Origin: Okapia johnstoni
Taxonomy: Eukaryota > Chordata > Mammalia > Artiodactyla > Giraffidae
Length of the DNA: 64,000 nucleotides
Assembly: GCA_024291935.2 (NCBI GenBank)
Contig: JAGTYA010000024.1
Location: 558,001-622,000 of the forward strand
Direction of reading: 5' to 3'
The notes under the pieces were generated by a model. The model saw nothing but the letters and a program-made list of their open reading frames with translations. It had not been told where the DNA came from and ran no database searches. Numbering within the stretch: position 1 is the stretch's first letter; each line of letters starts with the position of its first letter. The translations under genes and the position numbers were made by a program. Positions 50,262-60,818 of this stretch are shown here, piece after piece.

Positions 50262-50460
50262 TAAAAGAATCCACCTGCAATGCTGGAGACCCAGGTTCAG
50301 TCCCTGGGTCAGGAAGATCCTCTGGAGAAGGGAATGACTACCCACTCCAGTATTCTTGCCTGGGAAATCCCATGGACAGAGGAGCCTGGCAGTCTATACA
50401 GTCCATGGGGTTGCAAAAGAGTAGGACACACGTTAGCAACTAAACCACAACAAGGTATTC
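50262..50460 (+). mobile_element. Bov-tA, remainder of the split SINE
   Basis: agaatccacctgcaatgctg through gaccca/ggttcagtccctgg to a tail cgttagcaactaaaccacaac. Confidence 0.88.
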
Positions 50461-50614
50461 AGTACATGTTAGTTCCCTGAATAAAAAGTACTGGTACAAA
50501 AAATATACTGTTAATTTAAAACATTAATCATAACTATTTGATTTTTTTGGTCATAGTATCCCATATATTGATGCAGCCAGTAGTTTATTTAATCTTCCCC
50601 CAAACCTGAAAATG

Positions 50615-50960
50615 TATATATATTATCCCTGTTTTTCAGATGACAAGCATCAGCTTAGAGAATTCGGTTATTTGTACAAGTTCACCCAGCTGAGAATCAG
50701 GATTGAGTGCTGCTGTGCGCAGTGTCACAGCAGGAATTCAGGGGCCCACAGCCTCACTTCAGCTTATACCTCAAGATCTTGGGGTAGTGACTAGCCCTCT
50801 TTGCTCCTCAGTTTCATCATCTGTAAAATAGACGTGATAATAGCACCTATTTCAGAGGGTGATGGATTTTAAACAAGTTACTTCATATAAATTGTTCACA
50901 GTCTTGCCTGGGGCTGTATCAGTGTTCCATGCATTTGTTGTTATTACTACCTTTAATCAT
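50615..50960. mobile_element. Two MIR remnants
   Basis: 50615-50730 reads like a minus-strand MIR (attatccctgtttttcagat, tcacccagctgagaatcagg). 50790-50960 reads like a plus-strand MIR (cagtttcatcatctgtaaaa, gataatagcacctatttcag). Confidence 0.6.
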
Positions 50961-51373
50961 CATCATTATTAGTGTGTGGTGCCAGAGTCCAAGCTTTTAA
51001 CTGTTACATTCGTAGTAAACTTTGAGATTTTTTTTCTCTCATAGATGTTCATTGGATTTACTGATTCCCCAGGCTGGAAAAGCAGTGAGAAAAGCAATGC
51101 CAGCTTCTGGCCCAGGAAGATAAATTGAAGGCCGTAGTTTTCCCTGCTTACAGCACACTAGTCTATAACAAATTTTAAGTCTTTATTCCATGACTCACCT
51201 TAGTAAGTAAGGAACAGAGAGGAGTCTCAGGGAACTTCCTACAACATGAAAGGCTGTTACTATGTAGCTTCCCTTAGGGATGTATTATTTTAAAAAGAAT
51301 GTTCTAAATTAGTAATATGCCTTTATAAAAGAAAAACTTTCAGAGTGATTTTTGAAAGTATAGTAATACTTTT

Positions 51374-52464
51374 TTGCTACTTTAGTATTTTTTTAGTTGA
51401 AGGATATTTGCTTTATAGAGTTTTGTGGTTTTCTGTCAAACATCAACAAGAATCAGCCATAGGTACACCCATGTCCCCTCCCTCCCAAACCTCCCTCCTA
51501 TCTCCCTCCCTATCTCACCCTTCTAGATTGTCACAGAGTCCTTTTGAGTTCCCTGAGTCAGACAGTAAATTCCCATTGGCTGTCTATTTTATATATGGTA
51601 TAAGTTTCCATTTTACTCTCTTCTTACATCTCATCCTCTCCCTCTTCCCCACTCCATGTCCATATGTCTGTTTCTCCCTTGCTGCCCTGAAACTTAATTG
51701 ATCAGTGCAATCTTTCTAGATTTCATATATATGTATCAGTATACAATATTTATATTTCTCTTTCTGACTTACTTCACTCTGTATAATAGGCTCTAGGTTC
51801 GTCCACCTTATTAGAACTGACTCAAATGCATTTCTTTTTATGGCTGAGTAATATTCCACTGTATATATGTACCACAGCTTCTTTATCCATTCATCTGTAG
51901 ATGGACATCTAGGTTGCTTCCATGTTCTAGCTGTTGTAAATAATGACACAATGAACATTGGGATACATGTGTCTTTTTCAATTTTGGTTTCCTCAGGGTA
52001 TATGCTTAGGAGTGGGATTGCTGGGTCATATGATGGTTTCATTCCTAGCTTTTTTAGGTATCTCCATACCGTCTTCCGTAGTGGCTGTATCAATTTACAT
52101 TCCCACCAGCAATGCAAGAGGGTTCCCTTTTCTCCACACCCTCTCCAGCATTTATTGTTTGTAGACTTTTTGATGATGGCCATTCTGACTGGTGTGAGGT
52201 GGTATCTCATTGAAGTTTCAAACTGCATTTCTCTAATAATGAGCAACATTGAGCATATTTTCATATGTTTGTTAACCATTTGTATGTCTTCTTTGGCGAA
52301 ATGTCTGTTTAGGTCTTATTCCCACTTTTTGATTGGGTTTTTTTTTTTTTCTGATATTGAGTTGTATGAGCTGCTTGTATATTTTGGAAATTAATTCTTT
52401 GTCACTTGTTTCCTTTGAGATTGTTTTCTCCCATTCTTGTTTATAGTTTCCTTTGCTGAAAAAC
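51374..52464 (-). mobile_element. L1 3' end with 14-bp target duplication
   Basis: A minus-strand ruminant L1, about 1.1 kb, 5'-truncated. It is flanked by the perfect direct repeat atagtaatactttt (51360-51373 and 52465-52478). It holds the C-terminal ORF2 segment and the 3' UTR (gaaggatatttgctttatag). Confidence 0.92.
51716..52279 (-). pseudogene. L1 ORF2 C-terminal fragment
   Basis: 187 open residues of the L1 ORF2 protein C-terminus: [43 protein letters not shown] (here [15 protein letters not shown]) and the EYYSAIKRN block. This includes the cysteine/histidine segment C-x3-C-x7-H-x4-C. There is no reverse transcriptase part, so it is inactive. Confidence 0.92.
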
Positions 52465-53136
52465 ATAGTAATACTTTTAACAAATTACATTTATTCAAAA
52501 AGTTACAGTTAAAATACATATGGATGAATACATATTAGCCATTTATCTGCTAGTACAGCTGATGGAAACAGGAAAAGATAAGCAGATGGAATTGTGACCA
52601 GTAATGAGCAGAAGAGAAAGGATTCAGTGTGTGTGTGTGTATAGGGTGTGGAGGGAGGAGGCAATGAAGTTCTCAGAAATTCACAGCATGGTCTGGGGGC
52701 AATCTTGTTAGGAAATGAAATCCCAGAGCATCTTGATGGTGGGGAGCAAGGAATATAAAGAGAGAAACTTCAACCTAGGACCCAAATGATACACAGCAAG
52801 TCACCAGTAAAAGTGTCTGAGCGTCTGACCAGACAAGGTGGGCTGATGTGCCCAGGTGAGAGGAGCGCTGTGTCTCATGCCCGCCCCCCACCCCAAGGGG
52901 AGGCTCCCGGTCCTGAGGATGTGGCACAAATCAGGCACCAGGACCCACATTCCATACTAAAACTTTGGGAAATAATTTTAAATCATGTTTCATGTAAATT
53001 ACTTTATTCAGAAAAATAACACTAAGTGAGAAAAATCCAAACAGCAGTGAAAGATATATCTATGTGTTCATACATTATTGAAGCTGGAGGGAACAGAGTG
53101 GGAAGGGTTGATGCAATCAGTGAGAACCAGGACCAG

Positions 53137-53205
53137 GTTGCCATGGAGGAAGGGCATATGTGCTGGTCCTGGGTGGTTTGCCCGGGGACTCAGTCCTTCC
53201 CCTCC
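53137..53205 (+). repeat. Intron segment, copy 1 of a local duplication
   Basis: gttgccatggaggaaggg, then tgctggtcctgggtggtttg and cagtccttcccctcc, closely matching 53866-53942 about 730 bp downstream apart from a roughly 9-bp indel. Confidence 0.8.
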
Positions 53206-53679
53206 CCTGCTCTGCTCGGCCCTCTGTCTCTGGCCGCTGCCCCTGCAGATTTGTTGGTCAGCTCCCCTTCTGCTGACTCCCTGCTGGGTTCCTAACATGG
53301 AGCCCCTGGCAGGAGAGTGGGAGTAAGGGAGGAGCCAGGTGCTTCTCCATCACTGCCTCCAGCCGCAATTCTGGCAGCAGCAGCATCTCAGCCTTGACTG
53401 CACCTTCCATGAAGCAGGCAAATCATGGTCCAGCCTCTGCCTGCCCAGTGACCTCAGCCCATGATCTCATCCTCTATCCCTCCCATAGCTTCCTGTTGAC
53501 TCTTCTTTATGTTGTCACATTCTTCCACTTGGTCTTCTCTGCTCTTCCATCAGCTGTGTAACCAACCCCTGGATTAAACATCCTCTGCTCTAAAAGCTTA
53601 GAGTGCTTTGTATTTTCCTGTTGGATTCTGCTGGATGTTGGAGGAAACTAAAATATGTATAAATCAAAATGTTGTTTAG

Positions 53680-53829
53680 GTACAGCCTCCCCTGAAAATA
53701 GACTCTCAGATCACCTCAGTGAAACAGAAGAGACAAATGCAAAGAGGAATGATACACCCAGCAACCAGAACAATGCACTGGAAAGCCAACAAGCAAATGA
53801 ACAATGTGACCAAGAATCTGAACCAGCAG
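53680..53829 (+). CDS. SP100: SP100 exon, 150 nt
   Basis: Acceptor gttgtttag at 53679, donor gtaagg at 53830. Phase 1 reading: TASPENRLSDHLSETEETNA, KRNDTPSNQNNALESQQANE, QCDQESEPA. Human SP100 as I recall it has SEHPCETEQINAKRKD and SQQTNEQCAQKAEPT, giving a clear column-by-column match. It is hydrophilic, Gln/Asn/Glu-rich and probably disordered. Symmetric phase 1-1. Confidence 0.95.
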
Positions 53830-53865
53830 GTAAGGCTGGCTGGCTTTGCCTGGGGAGCAGAGATG

Positions 53866-53942
53866 CTTGCCACGGGGGAAGGGTACGTCCAGGATGTGCT
53901 GGTCCTAGGTGGTTTACCCAGAGATTCAGTCCTTACCCTCCT
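53866..53942 (+). repeat. Intron segment, copy 2 of a local duplication
   Basis: cttgccacgggggaaggg, then tgctggtcctaggtggttta and cagtccttaccctcc. It starts only 36 bp after the end of the 53680-53829 exon. Confidence 0.8.
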
Positions 53943-54340
53943 AAAGGGGTTAAGAGGGCCTGACTGGTGACAGAGAATGAATTCATGCACCACTCAAGGA
54001 AACATCTGTTAACAAAGAAAGGGGAAATTACACAGACACACTGAGGGCAGGAAGGGAGCCTGATGTATTGATGGGAAAGACCTGGAGGAAGAAAGTGAGA
54101 AAAGAAAAACTAAGAAGGTGAAGTGTCCCAGACTCACCGAGAAAGAGAAACAGAGGCAAGAGTCAGGGAGAGACTGGCTCCAGAATCAATGAAGCGCAGC
54201 ACTTTTATGGGGTGAAGGTGGCAATAAATGCAGACAGGCTCAAAGCAGACACATAAGAAGGAATGGGAAGATGCAAGAAAATGGGAATAGGGCAAAGCAA
54301 AGCTCTGTTGGATGTCAGCTGTGGTCTTTTTTCTCTTCAG

Positions 54341-54424
54341 AGTTCTGTGAACCAGCACCTATCCAATCCAATAATGCAGATGCCAGGGAGGAGACACCCA
54401 ACCCATTGCCTTCTAACAAAGAAA
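54341..54424 (+). CDS. SP100: SP100 exon, 84 nt
   Basis: Acceptor ttttttctcttcag at 54340, donor gtaatt at 54425. Phase 1 reading: EFCEPAPIQSNNADAREETP, NPLPSNKE. Human SP100 has ESCEQIAVQVNNGDAGREMP followed by CPLPCDEE, an evident match. Symmetric phase 1-1. Confidence 0.94.
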
Positions 54425-54477
54425 GTAATTATTTCTCACCTTACCTATTTTCTTTCTTTTCTTAACTTTTATTTTAT

Positions 54478-54600
54478 CCTTTTTTTTTTTTTATGGCCAT
54501 GCCCCATGCATGTGAGATCTTACTTTCCTGGCCAGGGACTGAGCTCATGTCCCCTGCATTAGAAACGCAGTCTTAACCATTGAACTGCCAGGGAAGTGTC
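54478..54600 (-). mobile_element. CHR-type SINE
   Basis: Poly-T, 'tatggccatgccccatgcat', 'tcctggccagggactgagct', 'accattgaactgccagggaa': minus-strand artiodactyl CHR SINE. Confidence 0.85.
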
Positions 54601-55797
54601 ATAACTTACTAATTTTCTAATTACATCTTTGTTTTTCTAAGAGCCTAAAAGCTTTCATTTGCTCTCCCGTACTAACTCACCCCTTCAAGATCCTAACACC
54701 ATCCAAGACAACGCAGCCTTACCCACAAGCTCTGGCTGATTTGAGCAGGTGTAAATTGCAATGGAGAAGGAAAGCTGAGCTCTTTGGTGCACAGGGTGTC
54801 CCTGGGAAGAGGATGCAAAGAGGAAGAAGAGGAAAAGGTGGACTGGGGAGCACCAAATAACAAAGTACAAGAATGAGATAGATTTTAGAAACATTGACAT
54901 GGGATCCAAATAATGCCATGTTGTGGAGTTGATGAAAAGAATTAAGTTGCAACTTCCTTTTCAGAGGTTATAGCAAAAACATGGAAATCATGTAAGATGC
55001 TGCCAGTCAGGTTTGCATGAAAGGAAGCTCAGATGAAGGGCCTTCTAGAAAGAAAGTGACAGGTAGAGGGATGTGGTGTGGTGGACTCTGGCGAAACAGG
55101 GAGAACTTTGGTGATGATCTGAGAGCTTAAATGAGGAAAATATATAGAATGACAAAATTGACACAGAGGAGACATAGAGAGGTCATATTAATAATTAAGA
55201 ACTAGAGAATAGGAGAAAGTAGGGAACATAATAGAGAATGGATACATTGAAAAAGCAAGTAGGGGACAGCAGGGTCAGGTCAAGGGTGAGACCCTGGGGC
55301 ACACCTAAGGACTGTCTTACTATTGGCACCTTCGTGAGGCCTAGGCACCTCCTTTGCCTCATCCTAGACACTGTTGGGTCTTGGGGACAGTGATTTTAAA
55401 AATGCAGAGGAAAAGAGATGAATAGAGAAAGATACTGATGGAAAAGAATACCGAAAAAACAGAAAACTGAAAGTGGGAGAGGCACCAAGAGGATAACTTG
55501 ACAACAAATGAAAAATTGGTAGAGAGTGGACCATACAGAGAGAGGAGACAAATCAAGATGCTATCCCATTAGAGGAGACTGTCATCGAAAAGGAGGCACA
55601 AGGAGTCGGTAATGATCAAAATAGCCCTGGAACCCCCCAGATAAAAACAGACCTCTCCCCAGTCATCTTCACCCTCCCCACGGTCTCCATGCCACCCATG
55701 AGCTATTGTTTCCTGAATGTACATCTTCAGCCTACACCTGATCTCTAGACGCATTCCACCAAGTGCCTGGAGATCTTTATTCAAAGATCTGTTGGAA

Positions 55798-55915
55798 GGA
55801 TTTCCCTAGTAGTCCAGTGGTTAAGGCTCCATGATTCCACTGCAGGGGGCGCAGGTTAGATCCCTGGTTGGGGAATTGAGATCCCACATGCCACACAGCA
55901 TGGCCAAAAAAAAAA
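55798..55915 (+). mobile_element. CHR-type SINE
   Basis: 'ggatttccctagtagtccag', 'ggttaaggctccatgattcc', 'cacagcatggcc' and poly-A: plus-strand CHR SINE. Confidence 0.85.
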
Positions 55916-56091
55916 AGCATCTGTTGGACATCTCAATTCGGAGGCCATATCTGTAACTATCTATTGCTGTGTAACTAACAGTCACAAAACTGAATGGATT
56001 AAACCAATCATGGTTTTCCTTCTCACTTCCATCAATTCTAACTTTAAAATATTTCCAGCTTGTCCAAGTGTTCTCCATTCTTTGCTGTGCC

Positions 56092-56302
56092 CGTGCTAAG
56101 TCACTTCAGTCATGTCCGACTCTGTGCTACCCTCGTGGACTGTAGCTCACCAGACTTCTTTGTCCCTGGGATTTCCCAGGCAAGAATACTGGTGTGGGCT
56201 GTCACTCCCTTCTCCAGGGGACCTTCCTGACCCAGGGATCGAACCCGGACTCCTGCATTACAGGCAGATTCTTTACCATCTGGGCCACCAGGGAAGCTCT
56301 GA
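56092..56302 (-). mobile_element. Bov-tA type SINE
   Basis: 'gtgctaagtcacttcagtca' tail to 'gggccaccagggaagctc' head, minus strand. Confidence 0.92.
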
Positions 56303-56479
56303 TTCCACTTAGAGTTGAGAGGGGCGTGAAGAAAGGGACCGAGTTGAGCAGCAAAAAGGAGAAGAGTGGGGTGGAGCCTCCCTCTACAGTAAGATTACGG
56401 AAAGAAGACTTCTTAATGCTAGTGAGCTCCTTTTCGGGGAGACATATTAAAATTTTTCATTCATTAAAATCTGATCCAG

Positions 56480-56626
56480 GAGCAAAGACATTCAACGATG
56501 GACTACAAATCAACTCCTGTTCTGTCCTTCTAGTGGATATAAAGAAGGAAAAGCCATTTTTTAACTCAGAAGTTCAACTGCAAGCCCAAGCAAGGACTGA
56601 CTATAACCGAGTGTCTGACATAATAG
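56480..56626 (+). CDS. SP100: SP100 exon carrying the SUMO motif
   Basis: Acceptor ctgatccag at 56479, donor gtaagg at 56627. Phase 1 reading: RAKTFNDGLQINSCSVLLVD, IKKEKPFFNSEVQLQAQART, DYNRVSDII. Human SP100 has INSCSVRLVDIKKEKPFSNS here. IKKE fits the psi-K-x-E SUMO consensus, and the corresponding human lysine (K297) is the known major SUMO acceptor, so that modification site is conserved. The first eight residues are less certain because the acceptor could be used one codon further on. Symmetric phase 1-1. Confidence 0.93.
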
Positions 56627-57217
56627 GTAAGGCTGACAGAGAGAAAGTGGAGTGGGGATCACGGGAACCAGGCAAGAGGCTGGGGCATCAGGGTCCAGCC
56701 AGCCAGTCCAGGTGGCCCTGGGCAGAGGAAGAAAGGGCAGGAAACCAGCGCCCTGAGTTTAGCAGAAAAGATTCCCCAGGGACCAGAAAAATATCAGAAG
56801 ACAGGTGATGGGTAATAAATATTGATGTCCAGGAAACTATTTCCAAAGCAAGAGAGAATAAAGTATGAGAAAGAAAGAAAAGGGGGGAAAAATAGAGGAG
56901 AGCCAAGATATTCAAGAGAGTAGATGGAAAAGAAACACATGAAGACAAAGCGAGGTATCAAGAGATACCGTCCCTGGAAAGAGAGGCATAAGTAAGGAAA
57001 AGGGGCCAAGAAGAAAGTGAAGAAGTAAAATGAAAATGAAAGATGGAGTAGAGGGTCAGAGGTAGCTCTAGGGTGGGGGTGAGGGGTAGCAGGAGGGTGG
57101 GGGAAGGGGGCGGAGCCACCCTCTGCGTGTGAGCATCATCACCTTTCATGCAGGACCGGGAGCAACCTGCAGCTCACTCACATTCAAGCACAGACCACGT
57201 GCCTTGAATTAACTTAG

Positions 57218-57330
57218 CTTCTGTCCAACACTTTTGCGATTCCAAGGACTTCAGTCCATCAGGCTCTTCTATCCATGGGATTTCCCAGGCAAGAATCCTG
57301 GAATGGGTTGCTATTTCCTTCTCCACTATT
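57218..57330 (-). mobile_element. Partial Bov-tA SINE
   Basis: Only the tail and centre survive: 'tccaacacttttgcgattcc' to 'gggttgctatttccttctcc', minus strand. Confidence 0.85.
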
Positions 57331-57475
57331 AACTGATGGGTCTCATTAATTAATACATGTTTTCTATTTTATTATATAATAGAAATAGATTAACAAAGTA
57401 ATGAGTGTGTTTAAAACTACTAGCTGCTATGTATATAAAATGTTAGATTTTTTTCAATAATTTTATATATTTACT

Positions 57476-57807
57476 TATTTATTCCTGGCTGTGCTGGGTC
57501 TTCATTGCTGCCTTGGCTTTTCTCTAGCTGTAGCGAGCAGGGGCTACTCTCTAGTGATGGTCCTTAGGCTTCTCTCGTTGCAGTGACTTCTCTTGTTGGG
57601 GAGCACAGGCTCTAGGACATGTGGGCTTCAGTAATTGTGGCACATGGGCTCAGTAGTTAGGGCTCCTCTAGATCACAGGCTCAGCAACTGCAGCACATGG
57701 GCTCAGTTGTTATGCCTAATTTGGGATCTTTCTGGATCAAGGATTGAACCCAAGTCTCCTTCTTGGCAGATGGATTCTTTACCACTGAGCCACCAGGGAA
57801 GCCCCAA
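57476..57807 (-). mobile_element. CHR-type SINE, long
   Basis: 'tggctgtgctgggtcttcat', 'gttgcagtgacttctcttgt', repeated 'cacatgggctcagt' units, then 'actgagccaccagggaagcc'. It is longer than the other CHR copies because of internal repetition. Confidence 0.8.
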
Positions 57808-57954
57808 AATGTTGGATTTATATAGTGACTTCTACCAAGAACTGAAAGTTAAATATGGTTGGCAATGCACGGGTTAAGTGCACCAACTCTCAGTGTGGTC
57901 CAAAATCTGCTTATAACTTATAGTCAGCCTCCATATACACAGGTCTACATCCAT

Positions 57955-58213
57955 GTTGTTGTTGTTCAGTTACTCAGTCATGTCCGACTCTTTGCAACCC
58001 CAGCAGCACACCAGGCTTCCCTGTCCATCACCAACTCCCAGAGCTTGCTCAAACTCATGTCCATTGAGTCGGTGGTGATGCCATCCAACCATCTCATCCT
58101 CTGTCGTCCCCTTCTCCTCCTGCCTTCAATCTTTCCCAGCATCAGGGTCTTTTCTACCGAGTCAGCCCTTCACATCAGATGGCCAAAGTATTCTAGTTTC
58201 AGTTTCTGCATCC
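57955..58213 (-). mobile_element. BovB 3'-end fragment
   Basis: gttgttgttcagttactcag tail and about 250 bp of the BovB 3' end, minus strand, with a short deletion at 'caaccccagcagc'. Confidence 0.9.
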
Positions 58214-58361
58214 ATGAATTCCATCAACTGTGGATTGTCTAGTGATGTAGTGTTTACTACGGGAAAAAAAAAAAATCTGAGTCTCATCTGGACCTGTGTA
58301 GCTCAAATCCATATTGTTCAGGTGTGAACTCTATTCCTTTATTGGAAAGTCATATTATTAT

Positions 58362-58472
58362 CTGGAGAAGGAAATGGCAACCCACTCCAGTATTCTTGCC
58401 TAGAAAATCCCATGGAGAGAGAAACCTGGTAGTCCATGGGGCTGCAAAGAGTCGGACACGACTTCACTTTCA
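58362..58472 (+). mobile_element. Bov-A monomer
   Basis: ggagaaggaaatggcaaccc to cggacacgacttcactttcac: single Bov-A unit without a tRNA-derived head. Confidence 0.88.
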
Positions 58473-59092
58473 CATTCATATTATTATCTGATCACAAACT
58501 TGAATCATGTCACAAGATAACTCATCTAGCTATCTATTGTTACCAGAAACAAAGACTTCAGATAAGATATTCTGAAACCCAAAGTGTTTTTGACAATTCT
58601 TCAGCAAATCATGGCATATACAGTGATTTTTTAAAGGACTTTTGCAAACAATCTTACAACAACCTTAAAGAGTAAGCAGGATGGACATTGCTGTTGTTGT
58701 TTCTAGATGAGAAAACACAATCACATAAATGTTTCAAGGTCTCTAATAAGTCTCATGAGAGATAAAAGGGAATAACAATGCTGGCATTCTGGATTCTGCA
58801 TTATTTCCTTTGTAAAATTGGAGCTCGAAATGATTATCTAAATGTTGTTTCCTCAGTCCTAGCGGCAGCCGGAGTTGCCGTAAGATCTGTATCTCTGTAG
58901 TGTACAAATTGGTGATTTTTTCCTCCCTTTCTACTTTCTAGACCCAGACAATGTTAGAAACATACCTATTTATAGAAACACACTAGGAAAAGTCCTAAAA
59001 AGAAACAAAAATATTCCTTGATCTTGATGCTACAAAAGAGTAATATTTTAAATAATACATTCAATCTACTTACTCACTAGATTTGTCAAGTA

Positions 59093-59302
59093 TATGTTAG
59101 TTGCTCAGTTGTGTCCAACTCTGTGCGACCCCATGGACTGTAGCCTGCCAGGCTCCTCTGTCCATGGAATTCTCTAGGCAAGAATACTTAGAGTGGGTTG
59201 CCATTCTTTTCTCCAGGGAATCTTCCCAACCCAGGGATCGAACCTGTGTCTCCCACATTGCAGGCAGAGCCTTCACCATCTGAGCCACCAGGGAAGCCCC
59301 AA
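59093..59302 (-). mobile_element. Bov-tA type SINE
   Basis: 'tgttagttgctcagttgtgt' tail to 'tgagccaccagggaagcccc' head, minus strand, nearly complete. Confidence 0.94.
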
Positions 59303-59777
59303 GTAAAATATAAATTTGCTTTAGTTTTTGGGGAGTCCACCTTCTACTCTCATCTTAGTTGAGTAGGTAAATGGCTCTAAAAGATAGTCCTCAAACATAT
59401 CTATGGTTCAGCCACATGAGAAGATTTTTTTCCAAGCTTGCAAATAGTTCAAGGGCACCAGGTTGGCAGGGGGTGGGAGGAGGTGGGAAGAGGAGACTCA
59501 GTCTTGAACAGGTTTCCAAGGTACCCTACATGAGAAACAGCAGATGAATGACGTGTGAAAAAGACAACAGAAGGGGTCAGAAGTAGAAGACAGAGACGGG
59601 TAGGACAGTTAAGTTTCAAGTAGAGCAAAGTCTCCCCTTGCATTTGAATTGTCTCTGCTCTGGGGATAGGGGATGGAGCGTCACTAACCTAAACGGCAGG
59701 TGGCTTAGATGGACAGACCACACTTTCCTTGGCTTTTCAAGACTGTGAGTTTCCTTATTAGGGAATTTCCTGCTCAG

Positions 59778-59910
59778 TGGGTTCCTTGGTCACATACACA
59801 GACTCCTCAAGAAGTTCCTTTGTGCAGTGGCCAATAACCTTGAGTCTTTAGGATCAAGTGAGGGAGGAGAGGCCCAAGAAGCCACCATCTCTCCATCCCA
59901 AATGGCTCAA
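59778..59910 (+). pseudogene. SP100: Frame-broken SP100 exon remnant (HP1-binding segment)
   Basis: Bordered by tttcctgctcag (acceptor, 59777) and gtagga (donor, 59911). One frame gives SHTQTPQEVPLCS, similar to human STDVDEPLEVFIS. A second frame gives VANNLESLGSSEGGEAQEAT, similar to human VINNDNPLESNDEKEGQEAT. Both lie in the human region that binds HP1. The block is 133 nt, the only SP100 exon-like unit here not divisible by three, and the residues between the two matches (human APRSEP) are missing. Entering in phase 1 reaches a stop (ctttag) near 59852. It is either a dead exon, a poison exon, or a misread of a MIR neighbour; I favour dead exon. Confidence 0.6.
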
Positions 59911-60592
59911 GTAGGAAGATCAGGATTGCAACCCTGGACCACAAATATACAGAGTCTAAATCCAGAGTTCTATTTTCCTGATGAATCTTATTCTGACCAT
60001 TCTCCATATGCCTTGATGTAATCACTTCTAGGATATCATTTTCCACATTCAACTTCTCTGGCCATGTTGGCAAGTGGAAAGAGGCAAGAAGGTATTATAT
60101 TTAAACTGTTGTTTAACTGGGTGAGCCCAATCAGTGGCTATGCTTAGAATGTAGTAAAACTATGCTAGTAAAATGATATTTTTAGTACACACTATCACAG
60201 CTATTAATGCTAAAGAGTGGAAATAGTGTACCTATTCCCCAGCATGCTTTTATTCCATAGACCATACTAAGCATGGTATTCCTCTATTCATTGTTAATAT
60301 TATCTTTAGTCCCCAATTTAGAAAGTCTTCACAGAGTAATTTGTGCTTGTGTTAAATTATTGATGGAAAAAATGGCTTCAGACCAAATACTCTCAAACCC
60401 TAATTATAGCTAAACCATTGGCTAACAGTGATTTCTCATAGGATTTTTGTAAATAAAGCTTCATTTTGTCTTTACAAAAATCTTAACAGGGAGTGAGGGT
60501 AACCAGGTTCTCCCAGGTTTATAGATGAGGAAACTGGAATTGGTAATGCTTGAGGGTCTTTTGATCTTTCCAGGTTTGAGGGTCTTTTGGTC

Positions 60593-60818
60593 TTCCCAGT
60601 TGGCACTAGTGGTAAAGAACCCACGTGCTAATGGGGGAGATATGAGAGACTCAGGTTCAATCACTGGGTCAGGAAAGATCTCCTGGAGGAGGGCATGGCA
60701 ACCCACTCCAGCATTCTTGCCTGGAGAGTTCCATGGACAGAGGAGCCTTGTGGGTTATGGTCCACAGGGTCACATAGAGTCAGACAAGACTGAAGTGTCT
60801 AAGCACGCATGCACGCAC
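60593..60818 (+). mobile_element. Bov-tA type SINE
   Basis: 'cttcccagttggcactagtg' diverged head to 'agacaagactgaagtgtcta' tail, plus strand. Confidence 0.9.

Larger units (their letters stand above)
48823..53679 (+). other. SP100: SP100 intron (4.9 kb)
   Basis: Holds a nested SINE/L1/Bov-A2 cluster (49380-50460), MIR remnants (50615-50960), a 1.1-kb L1 (51374-52464) and apparently single-copy sequence at 48823-49380 and 52480-53679, including one copy of a duplicated segment at 53137-53205. Confidence 0.7.
54425..56479 (+). other. SP100: SP100 intron
   Basis: Contains a minus-strand CHR-type SINE (54478-54600), a plus-strand CHR-type SINE (55798-55915) and a Bov-tA (56092-56302). 54700-55600 is purine-rich, apparently single-copy sequence. 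Confidence 0.7.
56627..59777 (+). other. SP100: SP100 intron
   Basis: 56630-57110 is purine-rich unclassified sequence. A partial SINE, a CHR SINE, a BovB piece, a Bov-A monomer and a Bov-tA follow. 58480-59090 and 59305-59770 hold no recognised repeat apart from a possible MIR scrap at 58680-58740. Confidence 0.65.

Noticed and set aside
54643..54739. Possible extra SP100 exon after ttttctaag, reading KPKSFHLLSRTNSPLQDPNT
   Set aside because: It has an acceptor and fits phase 1, but no credible donor occurs before an in-frame TGA, and I know no counterpart in human SP100.
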